Below are positions 9,366-21,993 of a DNA stretch of 64,000 nt, piece after piece. How positions within the stretch are numbered: the first letter of the stretch is position 1; each line of letters starts with the position of its first letter. Both the position numbers and the translations under genes were made by a program. This DNA is from Ottelia alismoides (Eukaryota > Streptophyta > Magnoliopsida > Alismatales > Hydrocharitaceae), in the NCBI GenBank assembly GCA_037367405.1, contig JAZKJV010002332.1:558001-622000 (forward strand), in the 5' to 3' direction. Below the pieces are notes generated by a model. It saw nothing but the letters and a program-made list of their open reading frames with translations, had not been told where the DNA came from and searched no databases.

Positions 9366-12285
9366 TGATGAACGTCAAATTCACCTCTATAATAATGTGG
9401 AATTATGTTGTAGTACAGGAGGCGAATTCGGTTCAGCAAAAACCACAGACTTTGAATGCTGTGGAATATTTATGCTTGGCAAGTCTACCAAGGTCGAACA
9501 CAGGGACACGGCTGCCTAATCTGAGTGTTGAATTTTGATTCATGAAGGCATAATGTCAATTAATTTCAGTTTCAGGTCCATATGCAAATTATGATGCACT
9601 ACAAAGCGATGCTAGGATGTATGCATTTTTTATTTTGTTTTTATGCAAGTTAAAGAGATGCATGAGCAAATATGCAGGAGAAATGATGCACAGATTTAAA
9701 CACTATAATTATACCCTGAAAATGATGAGCAACACAATATAAAATGAAGTCAGTGTCAATTTAATCATAATAATAAAGCGGTGGTCCAATCAAAGCAAAA
9801 CAAGGAGAGCAGGGTCTGAATTTCCACATAAAAATTCACTTTAATTAAAACAAGAGCAAATGAGACAAATAAGTATGGTAAATTGTAGAGGACAAAATAA
9901 GGATCAAAACGACACTAAAATCATGCAATTTGGACCTACGATGCTCAAGTTATGCTAAAAACAGTGCAAGGGCATAATTGTAATAAAAATGCAAGAAAAA
10001 TAAAGGATAAATATTGCATTTAGGTCCCTGGAAGGACCTAAATGCAATTATGAAAAACCTCCTGGGCCCAGTTGAAATTTCACCATTTGCGCACAGGGGC
10101 ATAGTTGTAACTTAAGAAAACTTCGAGGGCCTCCCTGTAAAATACCCAAGCACACACGTGAGGCACGTGCCTGGGGACCAAAGTGTAAATATAAGTTCTT
10201 CTGGGGTCTTCCATGCAAATTACCCAGTCCCCACGTGCGGTGCACGTGAGGGCCCAGGCTCAGGATCATGTCTCAGCGTTGGGCCACGTGGCGATGTCAG
10301 GAGGCTCGGGTCAAGGTTCGGTTGGACCCGAGCCGATAGCTTTGGCTAAAGGTTCGGCACTCCACGTGGCATCATCCTGGCCGTCCGATCCAGATGATCG
10401 GACGGTGCCTGTACTATCTTCTCCGGCGCGAGCCACCGGAGGAGACTGTGCTCCGGCGAACCCCTGTGGACTCCTCTGAGCTCCGCGAGGTCCCCTGATT
10501 ATCGGAGAAGCAAGATGGGGACCTCGCGAAGAAGCTGGTGCTGCGGCGATGCTCCGGAGCTGGTTGGCGTGGGCAGTCGGTGGAGCTTCGTTGGAGGATC
10601 GAAGCTTGAAGAAGATCCGACGCGAACTTCGGCCATTGAGGGTTCATGCACTTGTTAGTCAAGGCTGAAGCTCGAGCGAGTGACGTGCGAAGTGAGTGAG
10701 CGAGATGGGAGCCGACGAGGTGGTGAATGTGGTGGCTCAGGTGAATCCTCCGCCGTGACGGGGAAGGAGTGGGGTTGAGGCGCGAGGGGGTTCTGGAGGA
10801 AGGAGGAGATGGGGTGAAGATGAGGGTGGTCTGGCGGAGCTCATCGGATGATTAAGCGGTGGTGGGGGTCATCGGGTATGGTGAGATAATTAAGAGAAGT
10901 GAAGGGAAAATAAGGGTTGGGGTACCAGATCTGAAGGTGACTGTGGTGGAGGATGTGGCTTGGGATGAGCGCCTTGGAGGCGCTCGGGTCGTCGCCCGGC
11001 GAGGACAGCCGGTTCCTCGGAGCTCGGCGATGCCAGGCGGCTCGCGACATGGTCATGAAGACCATGGATCACACCTGGGGTGTCTGGCCACTGTCGCCTC
11101 GACGAAACCGCCCTCCGCTGTCACTGGAGGGCGAGGGAAGCTAGGGCGGCGCCCCGTAGATGGTGGATCAAGACGAACTAAGTCGGAGGGGGTGTTTATA
11201 GGTGGAGAGGCTCAGGCAGTTACATTGTGGAGGGGAGGTTTCGATGAGGATTTTAATGGCGAGGGAATAGCGGGGGTGAGTAATGGAGGTAACGCGAGGA
11301 TGGTGGAAGGTCAGGGTTCATGGGGGTGGTGTTGTGGAGCGACGAGGGTGAGTGTGGTGCCTTCCAAAATAGGAAGGGGGTGGTGGGACGGTGAGGCGTA
11401 ACGCCTGGGAAGAGGGGCAGCTGGAGGAGGACGATGCGTTGGAGCCGTTGGATCTTGTGATCCAACGGCTGGAATCGAGTCGTGGTTGGAGAGCTCAGAT
11501 CATACCGAAGATCTGACCGGGCGGCGGAGAGTTGAGTGCTAACGAGCGGCTAGGATGAGAAGCAGGGGTCTATCCAATTGTGGGAGGCAAAGGGGCGACG
11601 TGGAGGGCGGAGATACGTAGGATGAGTGCGTGATCGTGTGGCTGTGGATGAGGCGGAATGTAGTGGTGGAGATCTGATCTGAGATCAGATCGGGCGGCTG
11701 AGGGATGATGCATGATGAATGGTGAGGATGGAGGCGGGGATGGCATAGTCTAACGGCCCAGGAGAGGGCCGGGTGGCAAGAGATGAAGCGGCCACGTGGG
11801 CGGCCCAGAGGGCGCCACATGGCCCAATCAGAGTAATTTAAAAATAAAAACAAAGAAAATTAGAAAAGAAATAGTTAGAGGCTGAATTTGGAAAAAGTCA
11901 AAACATGAAAGTTGCTCGTCTCGATGAGATCTACAACTTTCTTGTTGGTCAAAAAGCCAAAAGAGGTCATCTGTACAAAAAGTATTTTTGGGGGTATTTT
12001 TAAGGGGATAAAAACACCAAGTTTGAGGTTTTGATTTGTTTGTATTTTTTTATTTTTTTTAAGGGTCAGTGATCTATAGACAAGTTATCTACCTAATTTT
12101 TAGGGGTTTTTGAGTGATAAAATAATTACAAGAAAAATAAGGGAAATTAAATACAATAATTTAAAGGTTAATTATACACAATATAGTACAAGATAAAATC
12201 AAAGAATTAAAGGTGATTTTATTGGATTAATTAAGACAGGGGTTTTAATAAGTGACTTTTAGCCTGATGAATACGAGATTCATCA
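9366..12285 (-). repeat. 5' LTR of element A
   Basis: Near-identical to 3979-6898 and the same length (2920 bp). It carries TATAAACA at 11193-11200, a G-box pair at 11788-11826 (one box mutated to CACATG) and the quasi-palindrome at 11902-11946. Transcription of the element should start here and run leftward. Confidence 0.95.
11193..11200 (-). promoter_or_regulatory. TATA-like box in 5' LTR of element A
   Basis: TATAAACA on the minus strand, followed within about 30 bases by the GC-rich leader. This is the likely promoter of the element, judged only from the motif and its place. Confidence 0.45.
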
Positions 12286-12290
12286 ACGAC
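12286..12290. repeat. Target-site duplication (right) of element A
   Basis: ACGAC follows the LTR end TTCATCA and matches 3974-3978. Confidence 0.9.
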
Positions 12291-12411
12291 ACAAAATAAA
12301 CAAACATTGGAAATAACAGAAAAATATTCACAAGAAAAATCGAGAATCAGACTACCCGTGGATGGAAAACCTAAAATCTAAATTTTCTAAAAACTAACCT
12401 AAGTCGTGCCT

Positions 12412-12428
12412 CCCCGACAATGATGCCA
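12412..12428 (-). other. Degenerate primer-binding site of element D
   Basis: The minus strand reads TGGCATCATTGTCGGGG, the tRNA-Asp type with about four changes, two bases from the LTR boundary at 12431. Confidence 0.8.
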
Positions 12429-12430
12429 TT

Positions 12431-15400
12431 TGAAAAACCGTAGATTACCCTTCTTGATTCAATCGGATTAATGATTAAATTTAATGATGTCGTTGGAGTA
12501 TCAAAACCACTTTGATTAATATGTCAATTAATCGCAGCAGCAATTTATATTTTACTTGGGCAAGCCAAGGTTAAACTCAGGGAGGCAACTTTTTCCTTAG
12601 ATTAACTCAAAGTCAATTCCGATGTTAAGTTTTCAAGAAAATATTTTTGTGGTATTAAAGAAAATGTGATGCAATCCAGACCAATTTCCAAGGTTAAAAT
12701 GTAATGTATAGTCAAATTAAGTCCAAAAATTATGAAACTTGAGCCTGCCCCCCTTACGAGTCCGTGAATCACTAAGTTAAGAAGTTGTTTTTATTTGTTC
12801 GTGCCAAAATTATGGTTTCTCGTTCGTTGTAGGCGGCGATCGGAATCGGTGAATAAATAACCACAAATATTAATCAATTTCAATCAAGTGGTTTTATGTT
12901 TATTTTACTTGGGCAAGTCCCAAGGTCAATCACAAGGAGGCAAAGAACAACCTAGATTCATGTCTATCAAGATTCATGCAAGGTTTTTGAGGTGGTCTAT
13001 TTTTGGAATTTTTAATGCAAATAAGGGATGCGAGATGCAATTTCGGCCTATTTTAGGGACTAAAATGCAAATTTCGATCAAACAATGTCTGAAAAATATG
13101 AAACTTGGCCATAATGCAAAATATGATGAAATAAATGCAATGTAATTTTTTTGGAATTTTTCGATGCAATATGGATTTTTTTATGAATTTTTAAATGAAA
13201 ACAGAATGATTTTCAATATTTAATTATAATAAATACGAAACCTACTTATTTTTAAGAAATAAAATTATCTAAGATCTATCACTAGGTGATGGATCTCCGA
13301 AAAATCCTAAACCTCGAAAATATCGGGTTTAATACCTATTAATAATTAAATACTAAAATATGCAAAATGATTTTTTCAGAGCAAATTACGTATGCAAATG
13401 AAAATCTTTTTGGGCACAATATCAAACACAATTAACTCTATAATATGTGATTTTTCAGGGATTTTAAGAGCAATGGTTAATCAACTACAAAATTAAGAGC
13501 ACAGACTGAGCAAAATATAAAAATTTCCACAGAATAATTAATTATTAATTAACCACTGGCCACAAAAATATCCACAATATGTCAAAATGTAGAGAGTTAA
13601 GTGAGGAACATTATGCAATTTTTGGATTAATAAAATAATGTAGAGAAGAGGTCTAAAACTACTGAGGAACACATGTGTATAAATGCAATAAATAATACAA
13701 TAAATAAAATGTAAAATAAATGCGGTGGAGTTAAATGCAATTACCGACAGATCTAGGGGAGCAGATGCGAAATTCCCAAGGGGACACGTGCGGGGCACGT
13801 GACCCTTGGGCGGAGGGGGTGGATGCGTAATATGGAAATCCTCTAGGGGGGCTGTTGCAATTTACCCACGGGGGCTGTCGTGTGCAGACGTACCCCCAGA
13901 TGCACGTGCCTCGCACGTGCGTGGGGGGTCTCGGGTCTGAGCCCCAGCACGCAGTGGTGGCGAGCAAGGCGGAGGAGGCAGAGTGCCTCTAGTGTTAGAG
14001 GCTTGGCCCTGGTGGAGAGGCGAAGTTGGTGAAGCGTTGGCTCGCGGAGGAGCTCAGGCCGTGATCGAGGAGCGGAGGTGTTGCGGAGAAGAAGGCGACG
14101 TCGTTGGAGGCGATGGCGGAGACGGCGGAGTCGAGGGGGAAGTCGATGGCGGTCATCGTTGAAGAAGCTGGAGGTCATCTGAGAAGACCAGAGTCGAAAA
14201 CGAGGTCGATGACGTCGGTGGAGAACGGCAAAGATAACGTTGGCGTTTGTCGGTGAAGGTGGTTCGCTCAGTGAAGTTCGTTGTCGGAGGCTCGACGCAG
14301 GAGGCAGAGCTGTGGAGGAGGCGGGCCTACAGGCGGAAGAGTCGGAGTTGTGGTGAAGACGAGGTGATGCAGATGATGGTCGGAGGTGTCGATGGTGTAG
14401 CGTCGTTGGCGATGGCGTTGGCGGAAGGCGTAGTGTGCGGAGTTGATGCACGATGAAGAAGGTGCTGTTGTTGTCGAAGGTGGCCGGTGGAGGCGATGTC
14501 GATGTAGCGGTGGCTCAACGGCGATGAAGGCCGGAGCAGGAGCAACCACGAGGGAAGTGGCGTGCTACGAGGGGCGGAGCACCCTCGGATCACGCCCAGC
14601 CGGTGGTGGATTTGTCCACCGACGCTGTCACCGCCAGAGGCGCGTTCCTCCTCGTGCTGTCTGAATTGGCGGATGACGGGCCTCGGGTGCGGCGAGGCCT
14701 TTAAGTAGGAGCTAGAGGGAGATGGTTGGTGAGACTCGCAGAGGCTGTTGGGAGGTCAATGGCGATGCGAGAGAAGCGAAGGAGGCGGTTGACGAGGAGT
14801 GCGGCATCGGCGAAATCGGAGGAAGGGCGCGGGTGGAAGATGATGCGCAGGAACCGTTCGATCAGAAAGAGATCGAACGGTTGTAAATGCGCCACGTGGT
14901 GGCGGGCAGAGAGAGAGATGGCACGGCACGTGCGGAGCACGTGCTTGGGAGCACGTGGGACGCACGTGCGGAGGCTTTATTTTTATTTTTTTATTTTTAT
15001 TTTTTATTATTATTTTATTATTCTTTTTTTATAAAAACGAAAATAAAAAGCCCAAAGAACGCTGACATGTGGTGGCCCCAGAGGCCGCCACGTGTCAGCT
15101 CAAGAAAAATCGAAAAAGAATTGTTATGTAAAATCAAAAAGAAATAGTAAACGACCTTGGATCAAAAAAATTCCTTCACAAAAAATGCTCATCTTGACGA
15201 GATCTACACTCATAAAGACATAAAAACCAAAATCAATCAAATGCACAAAGTGAATTTTTGGGGTATCCCATGTACATAGAATACCTAGATTTTTGGGTTT
15301 TCTAATTTTTTGGTCATTTTTAAACCAGATAAAAAAATCCGGAAAAATATGGAAAAATCAAAGATAAATAAAGACACTTTAATCTATTTTTTTGGATTTT

Positions 15401-15957
15401 TATCTATAAAGAAAGTATGCACATAAAATACGGGTCGAAAACCGCTAAAATATACAATGAACAAAAGAGGCCCAAAACCCAACATTCACATACGAGCTCT
15501 GATTCACTTGAACTTGGTCTTGTTTTGAAGGTAATTGAATGTGCATTAGTTCAAAAGTGAGTAGGATCAAATCGGACACTGGATGGGGAAGATATGGGGC
15601 TTTTAGTCCGAAAATCCTGAAACTAGGGTTTGGGTTTTTGGTCCACTTAACAGGGTTAGTGATTTTTTTTTATTTTTCATTTATTCTTGTTAGTGATATG
15701 TACACATTGGAGGTGGTTTTGTGTCATTCGGAGTTAGCATGAAGGAGTTAAAAATCCGGGAAATTAGGCTATTTACAGTACAACTTTGGTTTGGATTTTT
15801 GGCATCTTATTTTGTGCAAAAAATGATGGATAAAATGCAACTCTTATGAAAACATGCATGAATGCTAATTATGCAGAATAGATGCAGATATGCTGTTCAT
15901 TTTGAGGGAATGGAGCTTAATAAATGAGACTTAGAGTGATGAATCTGAGATCCATCA
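12431..15957 (-). repeat. 5' LTR of element D
   Basis: On the sense strand it starts TGATGGATCTCAGATTCATC and ends TTTTTCA at the PBS. It is about 3.5 kb long. It has an AT-rich start, a G-box inverted repeat (15061-15099), a GC-rich block (about 13.74-14.98 kb) dense in CACGTG, and an AT-rich end with the phrase ACTTGGGCAAGCC-AAGGTTAA near 12553 that other LTRs share. TACTTAAA at the sense-upstream edge of the GC block (about 14700) is a possible TATA box. Long frames in the GC block (for example 13843-14451) are Arg/His/Ser-rich and probably not genes. Confidence 0.8.
15061..15099 (-). promoter_or_regulatory. Paired G-box inverted repeat (D LTR)
   Basis: GCTGACATGTGGTGGCC and GGCCGCCACGTGTCAGC are near-perfect inverted arms around CCAGA. 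One arm keeps CACGTG and the other has CATGTG. It is the longest-armed copy of the module. Confidence 0.55.
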
Positions 15958-18160
15958 TCCCCCCCTTCCCGTTGTTGCTCCCCTCCCCGCAACGCCCCGA
16001 CCCGTATGCATCTGTTTTTGCAGTTCTGATACTTAGATGTACATGCATGTTTCAAACCTTTCTTCATAGTTGGCATGTATTCCATGGCCTTCATCAATGG
16101 CAATTTCAACACAAGATTTTCAATAATTTCAACAATGCTAAGGTCAGACAATACAATTTTCAAATTTCTAAATTTTTAAATATTTTTCATTTCTTCAAGA
16201 TAAGGAATATTCACATGAGAAAATGCATTATTCTTAATTACATAATTTTATATAGATAGCTGGCTAGAAGATAAGCCTCCATGAAAAAACAGGTAAAAAA
16301 TTATCTATATGAGCTTCTATTTTGTCCAATTGTGCTGGATTTGCTGCTGGTGCTAGCTCCTCCAAGGTTGGTCCTTCTTGACTTTGGCTCTTCTTTTCTT
16401 TTTGGAAATTTTATTTTGCTAATTTTTTTATTTTTTTCCCTCTTGGTTGTGGTGGACTGGTGTTGCTCCTCCATCATCATCTTCCTCACTCGGCTCTACT
16501 GCTGGACCGGTTGATGCAGAAGACGACTCGCGAGAAGACTCTTTATTCTTCCCCTTTGGTGCAGTAGATGGCCGCAGCGTCATACCGCTCCTGAGAGTCA
16601 CTGCATGAGATGACATAAACTCTGAAATATCTGATTCTTTGGGACCTACTGAGATATCACAAACTACCTTCTCTTTATGCTTGCAATTATTGGGGCTTGC
16701 CTCAACCTACAATGGAATCGAAGTTTTAGTGGCGGTGAGGTCTTCGAGCTTCTGACTCATCTTTGCTAGGCCTTTGACAAGTTGGGATAATAAATCAAGA
16801 GAGGGGTTCACAAAAGTTGCCTTAGATGATTATGTGTGATGACCACGATGGTGTGATACTATGGAGGCTGGGAAAACTAGTGATTGTATTGAGGATGGAG
16901 TTGTTACTGATGAATTTGAGGAGGAGGGAGATACTGATTATGTTGAGTAGCCACGTATTGATGATGTGGCTGGTACTAGCGGTACAATGACTGCTGGTAA
17001 TTCTGATTTTGTCTCCATTTATTTTGATAGGGTGGAGACTTGTGTTGTAGATGTTGGTTGCCCTAGACAAACCACCGATTGAAGTGTTCATGATATAGCT
17101 TGATAGCGGATGGTTGGACCTACTATTCTCCACCTGGACGAGCCAATTGTGCATTGTTGTTCCATCTATCATTAATTTCTTGATTTGAGGTGGTGGTGGG
17201 AAAATGGATCATAAGGTGGAGACTGGGGCTCTGGCTTGTAGATGGAAATCTATTGAGACAACTATTGCGGTGACTGATCAGGTGCTTTTACGTAATATAC
17301 GTGTTGGACCTGAAGTTGACCTAAACTCAGCTGAGGCTAATGTGGTGATGATGGATCTTTCTTTTCAGCAGGAGTTGTGGCTGCCAAACTCACAGACTGC
17401 ACATCAATGATGGTGTTGACCAGCAACTCCAGTTACATGGAAATCTGATCCAGCTTGTTTAGATGTTGGATCTTTTATTCGATCATGGACAATTTGTCAA
17501 GGTCATGTGATCTCTGCTCAATTATATTGACTTTGGGCAGGTGTCTCTTAATGATGCTGAGGTTAGATCTCTCATCCCTGTCCTACTCATGGGATGCCAC
17601 CATGTTGATAGAGTTGTGGTGATTCTGGGGTTATCTTTGATATGTACATGATGAAGATAGAGCGGCCTCTCCTTTAGCCATTTATTCAAATATTTGCTAG
17701 ATGACATCCTCATCCTTTTTGAAGTGAGAACCACCACATGTGGCATCCACTAGCCTCTTATTTTCTAGAGTCAGGCCCCCAAAGAAGTGTTGAACCGGAT
17801 TGGTCCAAGGAATGTCATGGCGGGGGCACTTCTCCTATAAATCTATGAATCTTTCCCAAGATTCATGATTGGACTCGTGCAGTCCATGGGAGAATTTATT
17901 TATTCTGGATCGTATCTATTTCAGACGACCAAGAGGGTAGATTTTTTGGAGGAACGTTGACTTCAGTTCCCAAAGAGATTTTTCCAGTTGAGAGCCTTGT
18001 CCTGAAGGCTAAAGAGGAATGCAGTGATATTGACTACACTTAACAGGATGTTAGGGTAGTGAGTGGTGCGATGGATGCGAGAGAATTGTTGGAGATGGAT
18101 GTAAGGCTCTTCATTGGTGTTCCCGTAGAAAGAGGGAAGAAGAGCCAAAACTTGAGGCTT
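15958..18160 (-). pseudogene. gag: Athila-like gag polyprotein, decayed
   Basis: Read leftward, the capsid-type domain starts near 18148 with LPSFYGNTNEEPYIHLQQF and FLFSLQDKALNW. It continues through fragments with HESWERF, CPRHDIPW, FFGGLTLENKRLVDA and GGSHFKK near 17880-17680, with in-frame stops between them. These match the order of the retrotransposon gag (capsid) domain: LPxFxG, FPxSLxDxAxxWL, ESxxEAWERFKxLL, CPHHGxPxW, FYxGL. Near 16610 AVTLRSGMTLRP matches the TLRSGK block after gag in Athila. Near 16090 LPLMKAMEYMPTMKK matches the linker before the protease. Several stops and frameshifts make it a clear pseudogene. Confidence 0.8.
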
Positions 18161-20599
18161 TCATTCGAAATGTTCGTGGACTACAAGGATCTGTATCCAC
18201 CCTGTCATCTAGTCAGAGCTAGGATTGTATGTTTCTTTGAGAGTAGGCTCGGGAGCCTCTCTCCTCACCTCATATGTTGGTCATCCACGGGGTCCATCTT
18301 CTTGTTCATCATCAAATCTTCCTCCTCCTCTCTTCTCGCTCTCTCTCCTCATATAATTCATCATGTCCTAAAAGGCGACCTGGACAAGTGCAAGATCCGT
18401 CAGTTGTTGCTAGATAGACTATATAGATGTGAGTAATCGTGCATTCATTATGTTCGGATCTGGATGTGAGCCTTGATCTAGATAGTTCGATCCCTTCACT
18501 TTTTCCTGAGGAGCCATCTTTGATTCAGAATCAGAGGAATGTATCTGAACATGGTACATTATCGGTTCTTAATCTGCACCATAAAATGTATCCTGATCAG
18601 ATTGGCAGTTGTTGGCACCAGATGAAAAAGATGATCTGGAATTAGAGTCAATTCCAGATATGTGTGTGAATGAAGCATTTGATATGATCTGAAATTGATC
18701 TCCATCCACAAGGATCGAATGGAGGGACAAGAGTGATCTTGATTTATTTAAATAGAGGAAGGAGTCGAGGAGTTTGGAGATCAATTCACAAGGTCCAAAC
18801 AAGATTCTCAGGAATCGCCTCAAATTACCGAGGATGTCTCATTCATGGAATCGATGTAAGTGTCAGTAGGGTCCTTGGCATATTGGATAGAAGCAGAGTA
18901 GACGAGGAGTTGAATACGGTGATGAATAACAGATGAAGTGAAGAGGAAAATAATAGAAGGCTTAAAATGATTGGGGTAAGAAGAAATGAAAACATAAAAA
19001 ATGAAAAAAGGACGTAAGTGCGCAGGACTAGATCATCGACCTAAAATAGATATCAAACAAACACAATGGAAGTGGACTCACTAACTGAACCCAATGTGAA
19101 GCCGTAAAAGTTTGCCTATTTTTATCTTTTCGATTTATTTTGTTTTCAGCAATCTTGTAGCAAGTCCTTAGTGGGATATCCCCATAGGAGAGTGAGTACT
19201 GCCAGAAAAGTATCTCATACTTGCCACCTCCTTTGTAATATGTAGCCTGCACTTTTTTGAGAGAATCCTTGCTATTGGGTACAGATTCTTTATTCAACCA
19301 AAGAATAGAGGAGGAAGTCGATAGGCAAAACCACTACTTCCCTCTAGCGGGGTACTTGGACATGGAACTATGAGATAGACACATCCATGAAGGTGTGGCC
19401 TAAGCTCAATACTTCAGACCAAGTTGGATATCCTACATAAGGCAAGAACACCATCATCGACAAGGCCCTACTCACCCACGTATGATAGAAGTGCCAATAC
19501 TTTGTGAATCCAATCAATAACAAGGCAGTAATCAAGCTGGGTTTTTGGCTCTATTTTTCTAAGGTCGTGCCTCACTTAGTCTTGAATGTACCTGAAAAAA
19601 TGTGGCCTTTATGAACACAAAATGAGGAATGTATGTTACCAATTTAAATTTCAGTCAAGTTTATTAAATAGTCCCCTCATTTTAGTTTTTTATTTTCACT
19701 TTTTTTAAGTATGTTTCAAAATAATTTGCCTAATATTTGTTGTATTTTTCTTTAAATCCTAAGTGGTACAAATATAGAGGGAAATAACGTAAAAGCAATG
19801 CAAGGCAACACAAGGATGGAAATCTTACCCTTGTATCAGAATCATGTATGCCCAGTAAGAAAACTCACAGTGCTTCCCAACGCTCTCCATGAGGGATGCA
19901 ACACGAAATTGAAATCTACACTATATGAGATGCAAGCTGGTGAAATCACCCGAAGAAGGATTTGATATTAACGTGAAGAACCAGTTTGATTTGGGCTAAG
20001 TCTTAATGTAGAATCTATAGGTGCATGCATATATTATGTGTTTGGATCTATTTTTACCGATTAATCGGTTTCTAAAACCCTAAGGGCCCATTTTTATAAA
20101 ATAAAGGAAATAAAGGTAGAAAACTCAATGCGAGAAACAAATAAAAACAAGTGTAAAATAGGGAGAATAAAAATGTACAAAGCAAAGAAAATGCAGAAAG
20201 ACATATAGGGTCTCCAAGTGAAGAATCATCTAGGAAATGGACCTCGGAGAATGTTAATGTCCAAGAGTCTGATGTACCTATATTATTACAGTTTATTTAA
20301 AAAAATAAAAAGTGTCTCTCTCACAAAAATAAAAGAAAAATGTACATTACAACCTTCTGCTCCGGTCTCTCTCTTTGTCTCTCTTCCATGCTCTATCCAA
20401 TTGGCACGCGAAGGATTCAATCTCCTCGCAGCTTGGGTGCACCAGTTTCCTAGAAAGCAACCTTACCCACGTGGTTCCTCACAAGAAATTCAATAAAGAA
20501 ATTGGTCATACATAGATATATAATTATTTAAACAAAAAGAAAATAACTCAGATAAATATGTAGATGAATATATATATAAGCATCCTATCTAATGTTGCT
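18161..20599 (-). other. Leader and 5' gag region of element F
   Basis: Sequence between the capsid-like domain and the PBS. The part nearest gag (18.2-18.8 kb) probably encoded the N-terminus but no frame is continuous. The part at 19.4-20.6 kb resembles the leaders of D and E. No RNA gene or host gene is visible. Confidence 0.5.
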
Positions 20600-20616
20600 C
20601 CTCAATAATAGAGCCA
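20600..20616 (-). other. Degenerate primer-binding site of element F
   Basis: The minus strand reads TGGCTCTATTATTGAGG, a worn version of the tRNA-Asp-type site. The following GAGCAAC fits the usual PBS downstream context. The LTR begins at 20619. Confidence 0.65.
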
Positions 20617-20618
20617 TT

Positions 20619-20807
20619 TGATAATTCAAAAGTTTGAGGTAACTAGCGTCTGATTTTGGAGGGTTTGCGTCGTAGTGCCGACTGCTATTATGGCTCTTAG
20701 TACTCAAACAACCAAACAAATCATCAATCAACCCATGATATTGATATTAATATAAATGTATGGGTCAAAAATCTTTTTTATTTTAACTCTACAAAATATG
20801 TGTATAG
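20619..20807 (-). repeat. LTR fragment of element F
   Basis: This is the U5 end, starting TGATAATTC on the plus strand next to the PBS. ACTCTACAAAATATGTGTAT near 20786 matches ACTCTACAAAAGATGTGTAT near 46920 in the LTR of element I. It is cut at 20807 by element L. The rest of this LTR was not found. Confidence 0.65.
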
Positions 20808-21993
20808 TGTTGGACATGTGAGCCCACGGCGAGCCATTATGCAATAAATATTATTGCGACTATCATTCCCTGATCTGAAATGAAGAATAACCAATTTGTA
20901 TAATAGGTCCCTCTGTACAATAAGGGTTATGTACCATGGCCAACTTGATAATCATACAACTGTTGATTCATTGATTGAATAATAGAGGCTGATGCTTGGA
21001 CGAATATCTAAGGAGTTAGATAGAGGACTCATCAAGCATCTTCAAATGATTATTAAGTGATGATCTCCAGCCTTAGTAGGAGATGGCAATCCTTTCTCAT
21101 TAGGCTGATATCTGATCGACCTCTTGATGCAGGTCCTCTGCATGGGAATAGTGATTCAGAGGTATTAGACTAATTGAGTCAATGGGTTGACTTAACGAGA
21201 TCAAGATAACCAAAGACCTATGTTGAATACTGTCACAACATAAGCACACATCCTCTGACCAGAGACAGATGTGTTACTATATGTCTGAGTGTGCACATTT
21301 GGCAGACCAATAGGTTGATGAGCTAACCAAGGTCTATACACCGGCGAGCTGGTGTGCATGTAAGGACATATGAGTAATACGATCTCTCAAAGGGATCATA
21401 CAGGTTCACTTGTGAAGCGGGAGACATGAGCTCACTCATGAGGTATTGGGACTGATCAAATTCCATGCATAGTCGTCATACTTTGGAAGCATGACATGAA
21501 TTTGAAGGTAAGATATATGCTTTTTGAAAGCATATGATCTATACCAAATCCCAAAGATCAAGATTGAGAAACTTAGTGATCAAACCCTGAAGATGACAGT
21601 GTAAAAGTGATCTATATCTTCAGGATGATCATAAGTCTTCCAGTATGCAGGATGTACAGGTGTTGGGAATACCTGAGGGTGATGTGATCATAAACAATTG
21701 TATAACCATGACGCTTCCATTCCGAGGGAGTGATGAAACAGGTTTGGACATTGATCTGAATAAGAATCAGACACAATGAGAAGATTAGGTTTATGGTCTT
21801 GATTTAATCAAGCATCTATGGGAGGTCCCTGAGATCTGGATTTGAGATGTGATCTCAATATCCAAGTCACTATACGTGGAACAATACAATCGCCCTGTCC
21901 TTATCTCCAAGTGTCTGCAGAGAAATGGCATTATTCTTGAAAGTGTTAAAGGATAATTCCATAGTTGAATTATATCTAAGCATTGAGAAATTG

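Larger units (their letters stand above)
3979..12285 (-). mobile_element. Element A: complete non-coding LTR retrotransposon
   Basis: Two 2920-bp LTRs (3979-6898 and 9366-12285) flank a 2467-bp interior. The 5-bp duplications, PBS and PPT all agree that the element reads on the minus strand. From the PBS inward there is a short leader, a GA-rich tract, two PPT-hairpins, a conserved 3' block and the PPT. No gag, protease, RT or integrase is present, so it must rely on enzymes from elsewhere. The LTRs have equal length and differ by scattered substitutions, which suggests a fairly recent insertion. It sits in the leader of element D. Confidence 0.95.
1..15957 (-). mobile_element. Element D: Athila/Tat-like LTR element, split by A
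   Basis: In the minus direction the parts are: 5' LTR 12431-15957, tRNA-Asp-like PBS next to it, leader (12286-12411, continuing at 2691-3973), a decayed ORF (348-2690), and PPT-hairpins (1-248). The 3' LTR should lie left of the window. Element A interrupts the leader at 3978/12286, leaving a 5-bp duplication of ACGAC. D itself interrupts the gag-pol region of element F at 15957/15958. No reverse transcriptase, RNase H or integrase motif is visible between the ORF and the hairpins, so I infer a non-autonomous element. The partition is well supported by the PBS, the LTR ends and the TSD of A. The family name is inferred from PBS type and gag/protease style. Confidence 0.8.
15958..20807 (-). 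mobile_element. Element F: Athila-like gag-bearing element, interrupted on both sides
   Basis: On the minus strand: LTR fragment (20619-20807), PBS (20600-20616), leader, and a decayed gag reaching the start of the gag-protease linker at 15958, where the 5' LTR of D begins. The copia-like element L begins at 20808, inside F's LTR. The rest of pol is not in the window. It is the only element here with a visible capsid-type gag domain, so it represents the autonomous type. Confidence 0.75.

Noticed and set aside
10859..11401. 180-codon plus-strand frame in the 5' LTR of A
   Set aside because: In the other LTR copy the same region (5472-6015) is broken into two frames, and it runs antisense to the element. 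Not conserved as protein.
13843..14451. 202-codon minus-strand frame rich in Arg, His, Ser and Pro in the D LTR
   Set aside because: It lies in the GC-rich LTR block, overlaps several other open frames, has biased composition and shows no domain; such frames arise by chance in GC-rich DNA.
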